In this document: positions 35,376 through 48,579 of the stretch, piece after piece | Layout of the letters: the number at the start of each line of letters is the position of its first letter | Position numbering within the stretch: the first letter of the stretch is position 1 | NCBI RefSeq assembly: GCF_047675955.1 | Contig: NC_132912.1 | Location: 84,530,382 to 84,594,381 of the forward strand | Origin: Chlorocebus sabaeus | Lineage: Eukaryota > Chordata > Mammalia > Primates > Cercopithecidae | Reading direction: 5' to 3' | Length of the DNA: 64,000 nt | Made by a program: the position numbers and the translations under genes | The notes under the pieces: model-generated | What the model was told of the DNA's origin: nothing | What the model saw: only the letters and a program-made list of their open reading frames with translations | Databases searched by the model: none

Positions 35376-35409
35376 GCACACACACACACACACACAGACA
35401 CACACACAC
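35376..35409. repeat. (CA)n microsatellite
   Basis: About sixteen CA units with one GA interruption. Confidence 0.93.
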
Positions 35410-36769
35410 TTTTATAGTTGCTGACCAAATGATATGATTATCTCTTATGCCTTCTGGCATAGTTACAATGACAAGTTAATTACTTCTCTGAAGCTCTTTT
35501 TTCCAAGAATTCTCTCCTATTGAATTCTGTCACAGATTAATGTGAGAATGGGTAAATATTCTTGTGTAATACTGAGGATAATTCATGAATGCTCTCAAGA
35601 AAGTGCATCACTTTAGCTTTACTATGATGAATTGTGGACAGGTAATATTGATACTTTGTGGTAGGCATAATGATGGTTAATTTATGGATATATTTGTTAT
35701 GGATAAACAGAAAGAAAAAGTTTCAGAATGACTTCTTACTTGAGGAGAGATTTCTATGTCCAAAAAAGGACAACAAATAAAAAGCTAAATAAGCTTAGAA
35801 AAAATTGTAAGAACAGAATCTGTGTATAAATATATCACTAGACTTTGACAAAGAATACACTGACCAGATGTGTGCTTGAGATATAGATTATCTTGTATAT
35901 ATGCCTATATTATTAAATATGTACCAGTATGTAACTTCCCATAGGATCAGGACTAATTCCTATATTTAAAAAACAAAACAAAACTTTTTAATACTACTCA
36001 TGCAAAGTTATTATAAAGAGAATGGGAATTTTAAAAAGTTCCCACAAAGAAATGTTTTACCACTTTAATCTTTTCTCATAAATTCTTCCACCATTTAAGG
36101 TGAAATCAATACCAATTTTACCATAAATCTTCCACATTATTAAAAAAACACCAACACTTTTCAACTGAGTTTATTAAGTCAGTGTAATTTGACTAAAATA
36201 TTAAGAGTAAAAAGAGAAGAAGACTAATTGTCTAGACTATAGAAGGAACATATCAAAACAAAAATTTTAGCAACTCAAATATAAAGATATTTTTAAAAAC
36301 ATAATGCATTATGATCAAATTGGTTGATTCCAGTTTAGCATATGATTTATTCTTTGAAATTCAGTCACTGCAATTCAGTACATAAACAGAAAGAAAGCAA
36401 TATTTTTTACACAAGCTGAAAAATAGTTAATAAAATGCGACATCCCAGGGCATAAGAAGCTACTGGAATTGATACTTTCTCATAGAGGAAGCCCCTGAAT
36501 GCAATAATCATCTTGGATGAATTCATAGTTATTCATTTTCTATCCCCCCAGTTCTTTAGAGATGAGTTTTTCTGCCTTTCTTATGTTTATTATGTATTTT
36601 TGTAAGCTTATTTTTTTCTCCATCTTTTTACTATCCCAAATAAGAAGATAGTATTTTTCCAAACTCTCCTAATTTAAAGCCAAAGATTCCATACCCTTGA
36701 GTTGAAGGGAGGTATTACATACACTAATGGGGATATAAGTAATTGAAAATAGGGTAAGAAATGAGGATA

Positions 36770-36860
36770 TATATTTATCCCCATAAACAATATGAACATA
36801 TATACACATACAGAATGTGAATATATATATATATATCAGAATATACATATACACACATAT
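36770..36860. repeat. TA/CA-rich low-complexity tract
   Basis: Imperfect alternating purine-pyrimidine runs, including TATATATATATATATA near 36822-36837. Confidence 0.8.
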
Positions 36861-37959
36861 TTGATGCATTAGAAGAAAAAGAACAGATAAGTTAATAGGT
36901 AAGAGATGTTTTTTAAATAACAATAGTAATATACTTCTGAATTAAGATTCATTGCAATTCAAATCTATTCCAACTCAACCTTTCCTTGGTCTCTAGGTAT
37001 TTCATCTCAGTATCTAGAATAAGGGCTGTGGTATAATGAGTAAGTTGAGACCTACAGCATTACAAAGAGATTGGATATGAAGAGGTAGTCATTGTGTAAA
37101 CTTAAAATTAGAGAAACTGCAGAAAGACTGAAAAGAATAGACACAGAAATGGAATCTATCATTGCTATATTAGTATTACATCTTGTCATGCTATATGTCA
37201 TAGTAATCTAAAAGTAGAAAGCAGGGTAATGATTCAAGTTCAGAGAGGAGTGAGGAAAAGTTGTCTTTGGAGGAAAAACCTTAATTAGTCTAGAAATCTA
37301 GTGATCAATAGATTTTTATAGTTTCTGAGGGTCTCAGTTTGAAGCAAGGAATTGACTGTAGGTAATTTGGATTTGTTTCTAAAGAATAAGAATGAAGAAG
37401 CATGGGATGTGAAATACAATGGAGAGAAAGCCAATATCAGGGTATTTTATAAAAGGCGCTGATTTAGAAGTAAGCAATATTACCCCAGGACTTCAGAGAA
37501 GCTTACAGAACGCCTGCCAGAAATTGTCTGTGGAACAGGTTGGAAGCCAAGATATTAACTGAAGATTCTTACTGTTTAAATTGATAGTTGCTCTGATGGG
37601 AGTTAACTCTTCCTTATTTCCATGATTTCCTTTTACATGAACTGATCATTTTGAAGACTTTAGAGAAAGTGTAGGGTCCAAAAAGTAGAAATGCAAACAC
37701 ATTATGTTTAGGTAGGACTTTGTCAATGGAAGTAAGAACTGTCTGCCACTTTTGGCCTGAAAATCATAGACTCAGAGAATGTTTTCTTCAGTCACCAAAA
37801 ACACCTGCCAACATTAAACTAGAGATTCCTTCTAGTTCAAATGCAAAAGAATGTGGATGTGGGAGAAATTCAGTTCCAATAATTAGTTCATTTATTATTC
37901 AATTTAAACAGCATTATTGCTAAAAATAGGATACGATGATGAACAAGTTCCTATACTTG

Positions 37960-38165
37960 CATAGTTCATAGTGTTATGTTATGATAAAGGATAAAAGGGA
38001 ACACATAGGTAGGGGTACATAACCATGCGTTGTCAGGAATTGATGTGGGAACCTGAAAGTCTACTTGGGGCAGTAAATTCTAAGTTGAAACTTGAAGAAT
38101 GAGTTGTAATCACATTGCAGGTGTTGTGAAAGAATTTGTTCCAGGCAGAGAGAAATTCTTCATAT
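37960..38165 (+). mobile_element. Possible ancient L1M-like 3'UTR remnant
   Basis: AAGGGAACACATAGGTAGG, TTGAAACTTGAAGAATGAG and TTGTTCCAGGCAGAGAGAA follow the order of the ancient repeat text 'gagacttgaaggatgag ... attccaggcagagggaa'. Highly diverged. Confidence 0.4.
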
Positions 38166-38999
38166 TCTTACACAGAATTCATCTTACACAGCCATTCATC
38201 TTTCTGCCTCTATATATTTTAACTGCTCTGAATTGTATTGGAATCAGTTTAAGATAGACCCCAGCATGTGTTAACTGACCAGTAAAAGTTAACTTTTACT
38301 TTTAACGTCGTCAGTATCTTTATTACTAAAACTGGGTGTATTTTTAAGCAGATATACTAAGATTTCAGAATTCCTTTGACAATGATATAACACAAGATAG
38401 AGATAATATTTAACATTATTTTTATGGAAAGGCAACTAGTAAAACCAGCCTGAACAGTGTAATGAAAAGCGTTGTGAGGTTTAGAAATTAGTATGGAAAT
38501 AATGAAATATTTAAAATGCACTATCAAAGAATGCCTCTAAGTCTGGAATTCAGTATGAGAAAGGACAGGGTTCCTGAATGACTCTCCCACTTTCCTGAAA
38601 TGTGAATTCTTGTAATAATTACATCTCTACACATTTCAAGTTATTTAACTGCAAAATGAGTATAATTATAGTTTATTAACTCAGTGCTGTTACATAATAA
38701 TTCCTGAATAATATTTACTGTAATTATCTTTTCTTGATAATGATCAAATAAGATAATAATGTAATCAAACTGTAATAGTAAAAAAAGATTTCCAAGAATG
38801 GCATTTGTCCCTAGGATTAAACAGTAATAGAACTACATTCTACTGCTCATTAGATTATCTCCTTTCTCCAAATTTTATTTGAAAATAAAATTATCATTAC
38901 TTGTAGTTGTACATATGCTAGATATTAATAAGATTTAATTGAAATTAATATGTGTTACTAATATGTGCTAACTCACAAAATAGAAAAAGCAGAAATATC
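38166..38999. other. Unassigned AT-rich stretch, possible MIR piece
   Basis: No gene. Around 38640-38760, GTTATTTAACTGCAAAATG and GAGTATAATTATAG faintly recall a MIR core, but not enough matches to call it. Confidence 0.4.
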
Positions 39000-39734
39000 T
39001 TAGGGTGATATTGGAGCCCTCCTTCCCTTTACAAGAAGCGGTGATCCTGCCACATCGAAGAACAGGCAAGCTTTAAAGGTATCTATATTGGATTGAGTGA
39101 TGAGGTTATGCCATGGAACCACTCCCATAGAGAGTCACAAAACAGGCATTCCCTGTTGGTTTCAACCATATTATAGCCCAGAGATAGACTCCGGTATGCA
39201 TCTGAACTAGGAGTCAAGGGACCTGGAGCAGGGTTGCAATAGGGAAACAGATTTCATTCCTGCCTTTTTAGGACAGGGAGCTGCGGCAGTCTCCTCAGTG
39301 CACTTCACCAGGAATTTCACCCAGCCACCCTCATCATGGCAGGTGCCTACACTCACCACTGGGATATTAATGGGCAAGTGAGGGGCTCCAGCTCTGCCTA
39401 GCTGTGTCCTACCACCTCAACAGTAAGGATATTGGAAACCCCACTGTTCAGTCCTTCACCTGAAACTACAGAAATTACCTCACAGTAAACAATGATCAAG
39501 TTCATACACACCTACTTATGCAGCAGTTGGCTCTTATTGCAAATATCACCTATTGGCCTGTAGGTTGAACCACACACCACAATACAAAACTCGCTGCTAG
39601 AAGTGCAGAGGACTATAGAAGCAAAGTCAAAATACCCTACCCAATGCAACACTCTCCAGATGAGAAAGAAACAGCATTAAGATTTCTGCCACTATAAAAA
39701 ATCAGAATGTGTGACAACTGAAAACTTTCTGGCA

Positions 39735-40618
39735 ATGGTGCGAAGCCAAAATATAGGTACAGAGATAACAGATGGAGTATTCAAAACATGGATCACAGAA
39801 CTCAACGAGCTCCAAGATGAGGTTGAAAATTAAGACAAAGAAACCTGTAAAGCAATCCAAGAAATAAATGAAAAGGTAAACATTTAAAAAAGAAATCAGC
39901 TACTGGAACTGAAAAACTCACTCACAGAATTTCAAAATGCAATTAAAAGCTTTGTCAATAGACTAGACCAAGCAGAAAACAAATTTCAGAACTAGGTGAT
40001 CAGTCTGTTGAACTAAGCCATTCAGACAAAATTTCAAAAGAGAATTACAAAAATGAACAAATCTGCTAGAAATATGGGATTATGTAAAGTAATCAAACCT
40101 ATGAATTCTTAGCATTCTTGAGGGAGAAGGAAAAATATAAACAATCTGGAAAACATATTTGTAGGAATAGTTCAAGAAAATTTTCCTAATCTTCCTCGAG
40201 AGGTAGACATTCAGATATAAGAAATCCAGAAACACCTGCAAATACAACACAAAATGAACATCACCAAGTCATATAGTCACTAGACTATTTAAGGTCAAGG
40301 CTAAAGAAAAAATCTTAAAAGCTCAGATGACTTACAAAGTGATCTAACAGTATACTTATCAGAAGAAACCCTTCATCCAGAAGAGATTGTGGGCCTATGT
40401 TTCACATTCTCAGATAATAAGCTCCAACCAAGAATTTTACACCCCACCAAACTAAGTTTCACAAGGAAAGGAAAAATAAAAACTTTTTCACACAAAGAAT
40501 TGTGAAGGAAATTTATTACCACTAGACGAAGCATACAAGAGATCCTTAAGGGAATTATAAACATGGAGATGAAACAAGAATACCACAAAACCATGCCCAA
40601 GTACATCACTCACAGACC
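39735..40618 (+). pseudogene. Broken L1 ORF1 remnant
   Basis: Translated pieces resemble the L1 ORF1 coiled coil (ELKNSLTEFQNAIKSFVNRL, about 39918-39976) and the downstream RNA-binding region (text near AGAATTTTACACCCCACC at 40432 and AAGGGAATTATAAACATGGA at 40548). Multiple stops and frameshifts separate the pieces. The start codon could not be fixed; the boundaries are approximate. Confidence 0.75.
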
Positions 40619-41681
40619 CTTTAAAGCAACTACACAACAGGAACTACAAAACAACCAGCTAACGACTTCATGATAGAACAGAACCTCACATATCAATATT
40701 AACATTGAATGTAAATGATCTTAACACCTCACTTAACAGGTACAGAGTGGCAAATTGGATTTAAAAAAAATAACTATTTGTTGTCTTCAAGAGACCCATC
40801 TCTCACATAATAACAACCACAGTAAAGGATTAGAGAGAGATATGTCATATCTCAGGAAAAAGAAAAAGAAAAAAAAAAGCAGGGATCACTATTCTTATAT
40901 CAGATAAAATAGACTTCAAATCAACAACAGTAGAAAAGGACAAGAACAGCACTACATAATGGTAAATGGTTCAATCCAACAAAATGACTTAACTATCCTA
41001 ATTATGTATGTGCCTAATATGGAAGCACCAAGATTCATAAAGCATGTACTTCTAGATCTACAAAAAAGACTTAGATAGACATACAATAAGAGTGAGGGAC
41101 TTCAGCACTCCACTGGCAATGCTAGCCACATTATTGAGGCAGAAAACTAACAAAGAAGTCCTGAACTTAAATTTGGCACTTTACCAATTGGACCTAATAG
41201 ATTCTTACAGGACTCTCCATCCATCGACCACAGAATATATGTTTTTCTCATCTGCAAATGAAACGTATGTAAGTTCAACCACGTTTGGCCATAAAACAAG
41301 TCCAAATAAATTTAAAACAGTCAAAATCATACTAACCATAGTCTCAGTACAGAGTGGAAGAAAAATAGAAATAAATACTAAGAAGCTCTCTGAAAACCAC
41401 ACAATTACATAGAAATTAACAAACTTACTCCTGAATGATTCTGGGGTAAACAATAAAATTAAGGCGGAGATTTTAAAAGATCTTTGAAATAAATGAAAAT
41501 AGAGACACAACATACTAAAATATCTGGGATACAGCTAAATCACTGTTAAGAGGAAAGTTTATAATGCTAAATATCTAAATTAAGACATTATAAAGACCTT
41601 AATTTAACAATAGAATATTGCACCCAGAGAAATTAGGAAAAAACAAAAAACAGAAAAGAACAAACTAATCCCAAAGCTAGC

Positions 41682-42025
41682 TGTAGTCTGTTTTCATCCT
41701 GCTGATAAAGACGTACCTGAGACTGGGAAGAAAAAGAGGTTTAAAGGACTCACAATTTCACATGGCTGGGGAGGCCTCACAATCATGGAAGAAGGCAAGG
41801 AGGAGCAATTTGCATGTTAAATAGATGACAGCAGGCAAAAAGAAAGTTTGTATAGAGAAACCCCTTCTTATAAGTGGTTACCAGGTCTTGTGAAAGTTAT
41901 TCACTATTACGAGAACAGCATGGGAAAGACCTGCCCCATGATTCAATTACTTCCCACCAGGTCCCTCCCACAACACACGGGAATTCAAGACAAGATTTGG
42001 TTGGGGACGCAGCCAAACCATATCA
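41682..42025 (-). mobile_element. THE1-type MaLR solo LTR with perfect 5-bp TSD
   Basis: On the minus strand the LTR starts TGATATGGTTTGGCTGCG and ends CAGACTACA. The plus strand shows ACGTACCTGAGACTGGGAAG, CACATGGCTGGGGAGGCC and CAACACACGGGAATTC. At 344 bp it fits THE1/MST size. CTAGC occurs at 41677-41681 and 42026-42030, an exact 5-bp duplication, and L1 ORF2 continues on either side. Confidence 0.94.
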
Positions 42026-43136
42026 CTAGCAGAAGCAAAGAAATAACCAAAATCAGAGAAGAACTGAATTATATTAAGACCCAAAAATCCATACAAAGGA
42101 TCAACAAAATCAAAAGCTGATTCTTTGAAGGAAACAAGGGGATTGATAGGCCACATCTAGATTAACAAATTAAAAAAAGAGAGAAGATCCAAATGAGCAC
42201 AATGAGAAATGACAACGATGATCTTACAACTGATCTAAAGGAAATACAAAAAATTCTCAGAGACTACTATGAACGTCTCTATGCCCACAAACTAGAAAAT
42301 CTAGAGAAAATTGGTAAATTCCTGGAAACACACCACCTCCAAAGACTGAGTCAGGAAAAAATCAAAACCCTGAACAGACCAATATTGAGTTCTGAAATTA
42401 AATCCCCCAAATTTTTTTTTTAAAGCCTACCAAAAAAAGAGCCTGGGACCAGAATGATTCACAGCTGAATGTTACCAGATGTATAAAGAAGATCTGGTAC
42501 CAACCCTACTGAAACTATTCCAAAAAACAGAGGTGGAAGAATCCCTCGCTAACTCATTGTACAAAGCAAGCATCACTCTGATACCAAAATCTGGCAAAGG
42601 TTTCACCACATAAACAGTACTAAAAACAAAATCCATATAATCATCTCAATAGATGAAGAAAACACTCTTGATAAAATCCAGCATTCCTTCAAGATAAAAA
42701 GTTTTAGCAAAGTAGGCATCAAAGGAACATACCTCAAAATAACAAAAAAGCCATCTATTTCAAACCCATAGTCAATGTTATACAAAATGGGCATCAACTG
42801 GAATCTTTGCCCTTAAGAACCGGAGCAAGACAAGGATGCCTACTCTCACCACTCCTATTCAACATTGTACTGGAAGTCCTAGTCAGAGAGTGCAGGCAAG
42901 ATAAATAAATAACAGGCACTTAAATAGGAAAAGAAGTTAAATTATATCTCTTCACTGATTTTCTAGGTATGATTCTATTCCTAGAAAAGCCTAAAGTATC
43001 TGTGAAAAAGCTCCTAGACATGATAAAGGACTACAGTGAAGTTTCAGGTTACAAAATCAATGTCAAAAATCAGTAGAATTATTGTATACCAATAACATTT
43101 GAGCTGAGAGTCACGTCAAGAATGCAATCACATTTA

Positions 43137-43226
43137 TTAGGTTGGTGCAAAAGTAATTGCAGTTTTTGCCATTTAAAGTAATTTTTGAACTAACTAATAC
43201 AATAACTGCAATTTTGCACTAACCTA
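43137..43226 (+). mobile_element. MADE1 mariner MITE (miR-548-like hairpin)
   Basis: The element starts TTAGGTTGGTGCAAAAGT and ends TTTTGCACTAACCTAA, the terminal inverted repeats of MADE1, a palindromic relative of Hsmar1. A TA dinucleotide flanks each side (43135-43136 and 43227-43228), the standard mariner target duplication. It interrupts the older L1 ORF2. The 5' arm AAAAGTAATTGCAGTTTTTG is of the type that gives miR-548-family 5p sequences; the 3' arm is degenerate in its inner part. Confidence 0.93.
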
Positions 43227-44988
43227 ATACAATAGCCACACACACAGACACACAAATACCTTGGAATACAGCTAATCAAGGAGGTGAAATATCTCTATGC
43301 AGAGAATTACAAAACACTGCTGAAAGAAATCATATATGAAACATATGAATGGTAAATTATTCCATGCTCATTGACTGGAAGAATAAATATCACTAAAACG
43401 GCCATATAGCCCAAAGCAATCTACAAATTTAATGCTATTCCTTTCAAACTATCAATGTCATTTTTCACTGAATTAGAAAAAAAGTCATTCTTAAATGCAT
43501 AAGCCAATAAAAAGGAGTTTAAATATCCAAAGCAATTCTAAGTAAAAGAACAAAGCTAGAGGTGTCTCATTGTCTGACCTCAATGTACACTTTAAGGGTA
43601 CAGTACCTAAACAGCATGGTATTGGTACAAAAACAGATACATACCAATGGAAGAAAATACAGAATCCAGAAGTAAAGCTGCACAGCTATGACCACTTGAC
43701 CTTCAACAAATTCAACAAAAATAAGCAATTGGCAAATGACTCTGTATTCAATAAATAGTGCTGAGATAACTAGCTTGCCATATGCAGATATTGAAGCTAG
43801 ACTCCTACATTACAGGATATATAAAAATTTACTCAAGATGGGTTAAAGATGTAAATTTCAGACGTAAACTGTAAAAGACAACCTAGAAAATATCATTCTG
43901 AACATCAGTCTTGGCAAATAATTTATGACTAAATCCCCAAAAATAATTGCAACAAAATCAAAAATTGGTAAGTGGAACTGAAGAGCTTCTGCACAGCAAA
44001 AGAAACTATCAATGAAGTAAACAGACAACCTTTGGAATGAGAGAAAGTATCTGTGAACTCTACACTGACAAAGGTTTAGTATCCAGAATCTATAAGTTAA
44101 ACAATTCGACAAACAGAAAACAATCCCATTTTAAAATGGATAAAGGACATGAACAAACACTGCTCGAAAGAAAATATACATGCAGCCACCAAATATATGA
44201 AAAAAAAAATGGTCAACACCACTGATCATTAGAGAAATGAAAATTATAACTGCAATGCAATAGCATCTCACAACAGTCAGAATGGCTATTTTTAAAAAGG
44301 CAAAGAATAACAGATGTTGGCAAGATTGCAGAGAAAAGGGAATGCTTATACACTACCGTTGGGAATGTAAACTAATTGGCCACTGCGGAAAGCAGTTTGG
44401 ATATTTCTCAAATAACTTAAAACAGAATTACCATTTGACCCAACAATCCCATTACTGTTTATATAGCCAAAAGAAAATAAATCATTGTAAAAAATATGCA
44501 TGCATTCAAATGTTCATCGCAGCACTATTTGTTATAGCAAAGATGTGGAATCAACCTAGATCCCTACCAATAGTGAAGTGGATGAAGAGAATGTGGTACA
44601 CATACACCATGGAATACTATGCAGCCATACAAAATCATATTCTTTGCAGCAAAATGGATGCAGCTGGAGGCTATTATCCCAAGTGAATTAACACAAGGAT
44701 AGAAGCCCCATACCACATGTTCTCACTTGTAAGTGGGAGCTAAACATTGAGTTCAGATAGACATAACAATGGGAACAACAGACACTGGGGACTACTAGAT
44801 GGGTGAGGATGGAAAGAGGGTGAGGATTGAAAAGCTACCTATTAAGCACTATGCTCACTACCCGTGGGTGATGGAATCATCATACACCAAACCTCAGTGA
44901 CATGCAATTTATCTATGTAACAAACCTGCATATGTACTCCTGAACCTAAAATAAACTTGAAAACCAATAAAGGTGAACAAAAAAAAGT

Positions 44989-46684
44989 CTTTCATTACAT
45001 ATTCCACTACACAGTTCACTTTTTGACTTACTTTCCAAAGAAAAATTATGTTCAATTCCACATCACTTTTTCTGGTTTAGTTTCTTGATTTCTCACACCT
45101 TGTCTTCAGGGTATCATCGTTGCAAGCAGTAATGCAAACTTCCTACACTTCAATTAAGATTATATAATCACCTTTAAAAAAACCCGCCAAACCTCCTCAA
45201 ATAAAATTTGTATCTCTTATCTTCACATCCACAGTCTTTCATAATTTTGCTATAGTCATCTTCCATTCCCATAATTTTCCTATTCCATAGCCTATGACAC
45301 AGTCACATGATTCTGTTCTTTCAACACACCAGTCATTCTTCTAGCTCTACAACTTTCCACTTGCTATTTTTACTGTTAGAAAACATACACTTTATCTTTT
45401 CTATCTGTGAATGCCTTTTTTATTTTTGGAATCCCAAGTTAAAAGTATCTTATTTGTATAAGTTACTCTGACTCTCACAGTAAAAACATAGACACAAATA
45501 CTGCTTCCTCAACAATTAGTTCAGTCTTCGAACATAACACATATATTTGCATAACCACATTGGTTCATTTTTGTTTGAATCCCCCTTTTGATTTAGCATT
45601 ATAGATATACTCTATTTCATTTTAGTAGAAACAGCTTTGTAATCTAAAATGCAACTGTGCACAAAGCAGACACTCAAGAAATATATATTTACCTTGAAAG
45701 TTGACCATTTATTATGAGCTACTGATTCATATTACTCACCATCTATTTGGTTGAAAATTATTTAGAATCTTTACTCAGAGATAACTTCAAATATAATTGT
45801 ACATTGTTCTATCATACCTGGCTTAAAGAGATTAGCAGGTTTTCTGTATTCTAAGCAGAATACTAATTATGTCCAATAAAGTTCTTACTATAAGAAGGAT
45901 TACAGAGATTTTGAGAATTAAAATCCACAAGGACTTTTAATCAATATCCTAAATATTATAAACTATACATTTAAATTTTAGATGATAAAAGTAAATAAAT
46001 TTTTAAATGTTTACAAGACAATGGATCTACTTGACCTCTTGCTAACTAAATGGGTTGTGAAAACACTTTTTTTGGTTTGATTTTGCATCTCTCATATTAA
46101 CCTTACTATCAATGGGAGCTTCTCTTATAGAAAAGAGTCCTGCTAATTATATATCAGTTAAGTCAATACAGTGGAGCCCTGAATAAAAAGTATATGTGAA
46201 AAAAAATTATATGTGTTCATATTTTGCACTAAAATATATTATTTAAATGGAACTTTCAAATTAAGAAAAAGAAAGAATAAAATTACCAAAACTGTTTTAT
46301 ATGTTGCAGGGATTTTCAATTTCAATATTTTGATACCTTAAGACATTAAATTATCTAGATTATGTTTGAAATGTCAAAATGAATGTATGATTTACAGTAA
46401 ATTATCAAAAGTTACAGATAGTGTGTCTTTTAATAAATAAGAGTAACTACCATTACTTAAAAGCATAACTTTATTTGGTTTTCTAAAAAGATTTGTATTC
46501 TTTAAAAAGAAGAATTAAACACAGCCCTCAATACATCATAACCAAAAGAACATGGAAAAATACAGGGGTATTATTTTTCTTGCAACTCAATCACTTTCAA
46601 GAGATTATGCCTGCCAGGATATATTGCAAGATAATTATTGAGCAAATGCTATATAGATAAAATCACTTTGCTTTTCATATATAG
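44989..46684. other. Unassigned stretch
   Basis: No supported gene. About 45300-45440 (CTCTACAACTTTCCACTTGC, TCTGTGAATGCC) weakly resembles the interior of an L2 3' region. The remainder is AT-rich and unrecognised. Confidence 0.45.
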
Positions 46685-47069
46685 CATATTAGTCTGTTTT
46701 CACATGGCTATAAAGAAATACCTGAGACTGGGCAATTTATAAAGGAAAGAAGTTTAATTGACTCACAGTACCAAATGGCTGGGAAAGCTGCAAACAACTT
46801 ACAATCATGGCGGAAGCAGAAGCAGGCATGTCTTACATGGTGGCAGGTGAGGGAGAGTCTGTGTGTCATTGCAGGGAAAACTACCATTTATAAAACTATC
46901 AGATCTTGTAAGAATGCACTCACTATCATGAGAACAGCATGGAGGAAACTACCCTCATGATCCAATCACCTCCCTCCCTCGACAGGTGGAGATTACAGGT
47001 TCTTCACTCCACACGTGGGGTACATTTCAAGATAGGATTTGGGTGGGGACAAAGAGCCAAACCGTATCA
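46685..47069 (-). mobile_element. MaLR solo LTR (MST/THE1-type), antisense
   Basis: The plus strand shows TATTAGTCTGTTTTCACATG, AATACCTGAGACTGGGC, AACTTACAATCATGGCGG, CATGAGAACAGCATGG and a GCCAAACCGTATCA end, the reverse complement of an MST/THE1 LTR start. It is 385 bp long. Flanking 5-mers differ (TATAG and AGGGA), so the duplication is not preserved. Confidence 0.92.
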
Positions 47070-48579
47070 AGGGAATACTACAAAAGTAAAAAATATGTTA
47101 TTTTATTTGGAATTGCTTGGAGTTTGTTGAAAAGATAGCAAAACTGAATAAGAAAAAAAAATAGAAAGTCATAAATAAGTAAATAATCAGCTATGTATAG
47201 TGTACAGGGTGCATTTGTATAGACTTGAAGACAGAGAAGGTGTTACACCATAGCCATGTGGACTAACCTGCTTAATGCCCACTTATGGTAAAAAATTTAA
47301 AAAAAACAGTAAGAACAAAAGTAGGTAAAGGTAACATATACTTTGTTACTTTAGCTACCCAAATTCGTATGTGCCTCTCTCTGGGTGAGTAGAAGATAAT
47401 AAACCTGCTAAAATATGTGGTGAGAATTTACAACAGAGCAGTAGTTAGATGGTTGTAGGAATCAGAAGTGTTGTATTTAAATCCGTAGAACAACTGTATA
47501 ATCTAAGTATCATCATCCTTATTTGACCAATAGGAAACCAAATATCACAAGGTTTAAATAATAATTCTAGTTCCAGTCAATGCTTTTACGTAGTAGGTAT
47601 CATATTAACCCAAGGTTTTTTGTTTGTTTCTTTCTTTGTTTTTGTTTTGTTTTTTCCTCTTATGTTGTTATCACTGTAGCTTATTGCTTCTTATTATACC
47701 ATAAAATGAACTTTAAGGAATTGGTGGAGAGAAAATTAGGACTTCTATCATCAGAGATGGTTTTATCTAGTAATACAAGTTTGAATATAGCATTTCTAGT
47801 ATGTATCTTACTAAACATAATGTCTCCAAGAGTATCATGAAATGACAGACTGACTGTAGTAATATAATACACATTTTCTAAGTGAATAAATGAATAGGTA
47901 ATGTAAGCAGAATTATGAATATGGGAGTAAAAAAGAAAATGTTACATATATATATATTTCAATAGAACAACAGGTTACTGATCTTAAGCTGTATGTACTA
48001 TGTTACACAAACCATATTCTATTTAGAAAACATTTAGAACTTTTAGGAGAGGATGCAAAAGAAATTTCAATATGGCATCAATTTTCCAAGTGCCAATAAT
48101 TTTTGTATCTGTACTTGAAATTGATGACCACTATCTTCATGCAACCACCAAACATGTTGCAGCACAACTAGGCAGATGATTTGGCTGTCTTAGTGATCAA
48201 CTGTAGTTTTTAAAACCTTTTGCTAAGGGGAAATCAATTGTGCCACGATTTATTTCAATTATTCAGAGCAGTGGAATGGCAAGAATATTGGTCTTTTCAA
48301 AATAGGGCTAAATAGCTAGAACCCACCGAGTAGAGCTTTGTTCTATGAGAAACACAGTTTACACTGTTCAAACACCTAAGCACATGAACTTTGAAAATAA
48401 GCATGAATCACAGAAAGTATAAATATTTATTGAGGCCAAAGAGTAATCAAACTTTATCAGTATCCTTTCATTATACAAAGTCAGGTCTGAGTCTTAAACT
48501 TTATACCCTCAAATACATAAAAACAAAAAAGATCAAACAAGTTAGTTTCTTTCTTTCTCATGTAATGAGGAGATGAGGA
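47070..48579. other. Unassigned stretch
   Basis: No gene. GTATCATCATCCTTATTTG and CAATAGGAAACC near 47505-47545 faintly recall a MIR. A T/G-rich low-complexity run lies at 47610-47660, and a TATATATATATA run at about 47946-47957. Confidence 0.45.

Larger units (their letters stand above)
34507..37959. other. Long unassigned stretch with microsatellites
   Basis: No supported gene. It includes a CA array (35376-35409) and a TA/CA-rich low-complexity block (36770-36860). Open frames of 60-85 codons (for example 34511-34708 plus and 36669-36923 minus) are AT-driven and show no domain. Confidence 0.45.
40670..44743 (+). pseudogene. Broken L1 ORF2 remnant
   Basis: Open islands include the endonuclease part at 41092-41412 (DLIDSYRTLHPSTTEYMFFS), a pre-polymerase part at 42193-42423, and the C-terminal part at 44282-44686 (134 codons, with NRCW, WNQP and YTMEYYAAI wording). 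The catalytic FADD region near 42951-42971 reads FTDFLGM, so the second Asp is lost and the spacing altered. The usual SDH of the endonuclease reads SVQ. A deletion near 42600, an LTR and a MADE1 interrupt it further. Confidence 0.85.
39000..44988 (+). mobile_element. Near full-length older L1 (L1PB/L1MA-like)
   Basis: Sense L1 of about 6 kb including two later insertions. A 5'UTR-like region (39000-39730, GC-richer, left boundary approximate) is followed by ORF1 remnants, ORF2 from ATG 40670, and a 3'UTR ending CCTGAACCTAAAATAAAC with an A-run at 44979-44986. The sequence is more diverged than the 18.5-kb element, and its 3'UTR (AGCTAAACATTGAGTTC, GGTGAGGATGG) is of the older type. A deletion near 42600 skips part of ORF2. 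A THE1-type LTR (41682-42025) and a MADE1 (43137-43226) were inserted later. Confidence 0.92.

Noticed and set aside
44282..44686. 134-codon frame as an independent gene
   Set aside because: It is the C-terminal remnant of L1 ORF2, with the usual cysteine and tryptophan wording, in an otherwise broken element.
46685..47069. A target-site duplication for the LTR at 46.7 kb
   Set aside because: Flanking 5-mers TATAG and AGGGA differ, so none is claimed.
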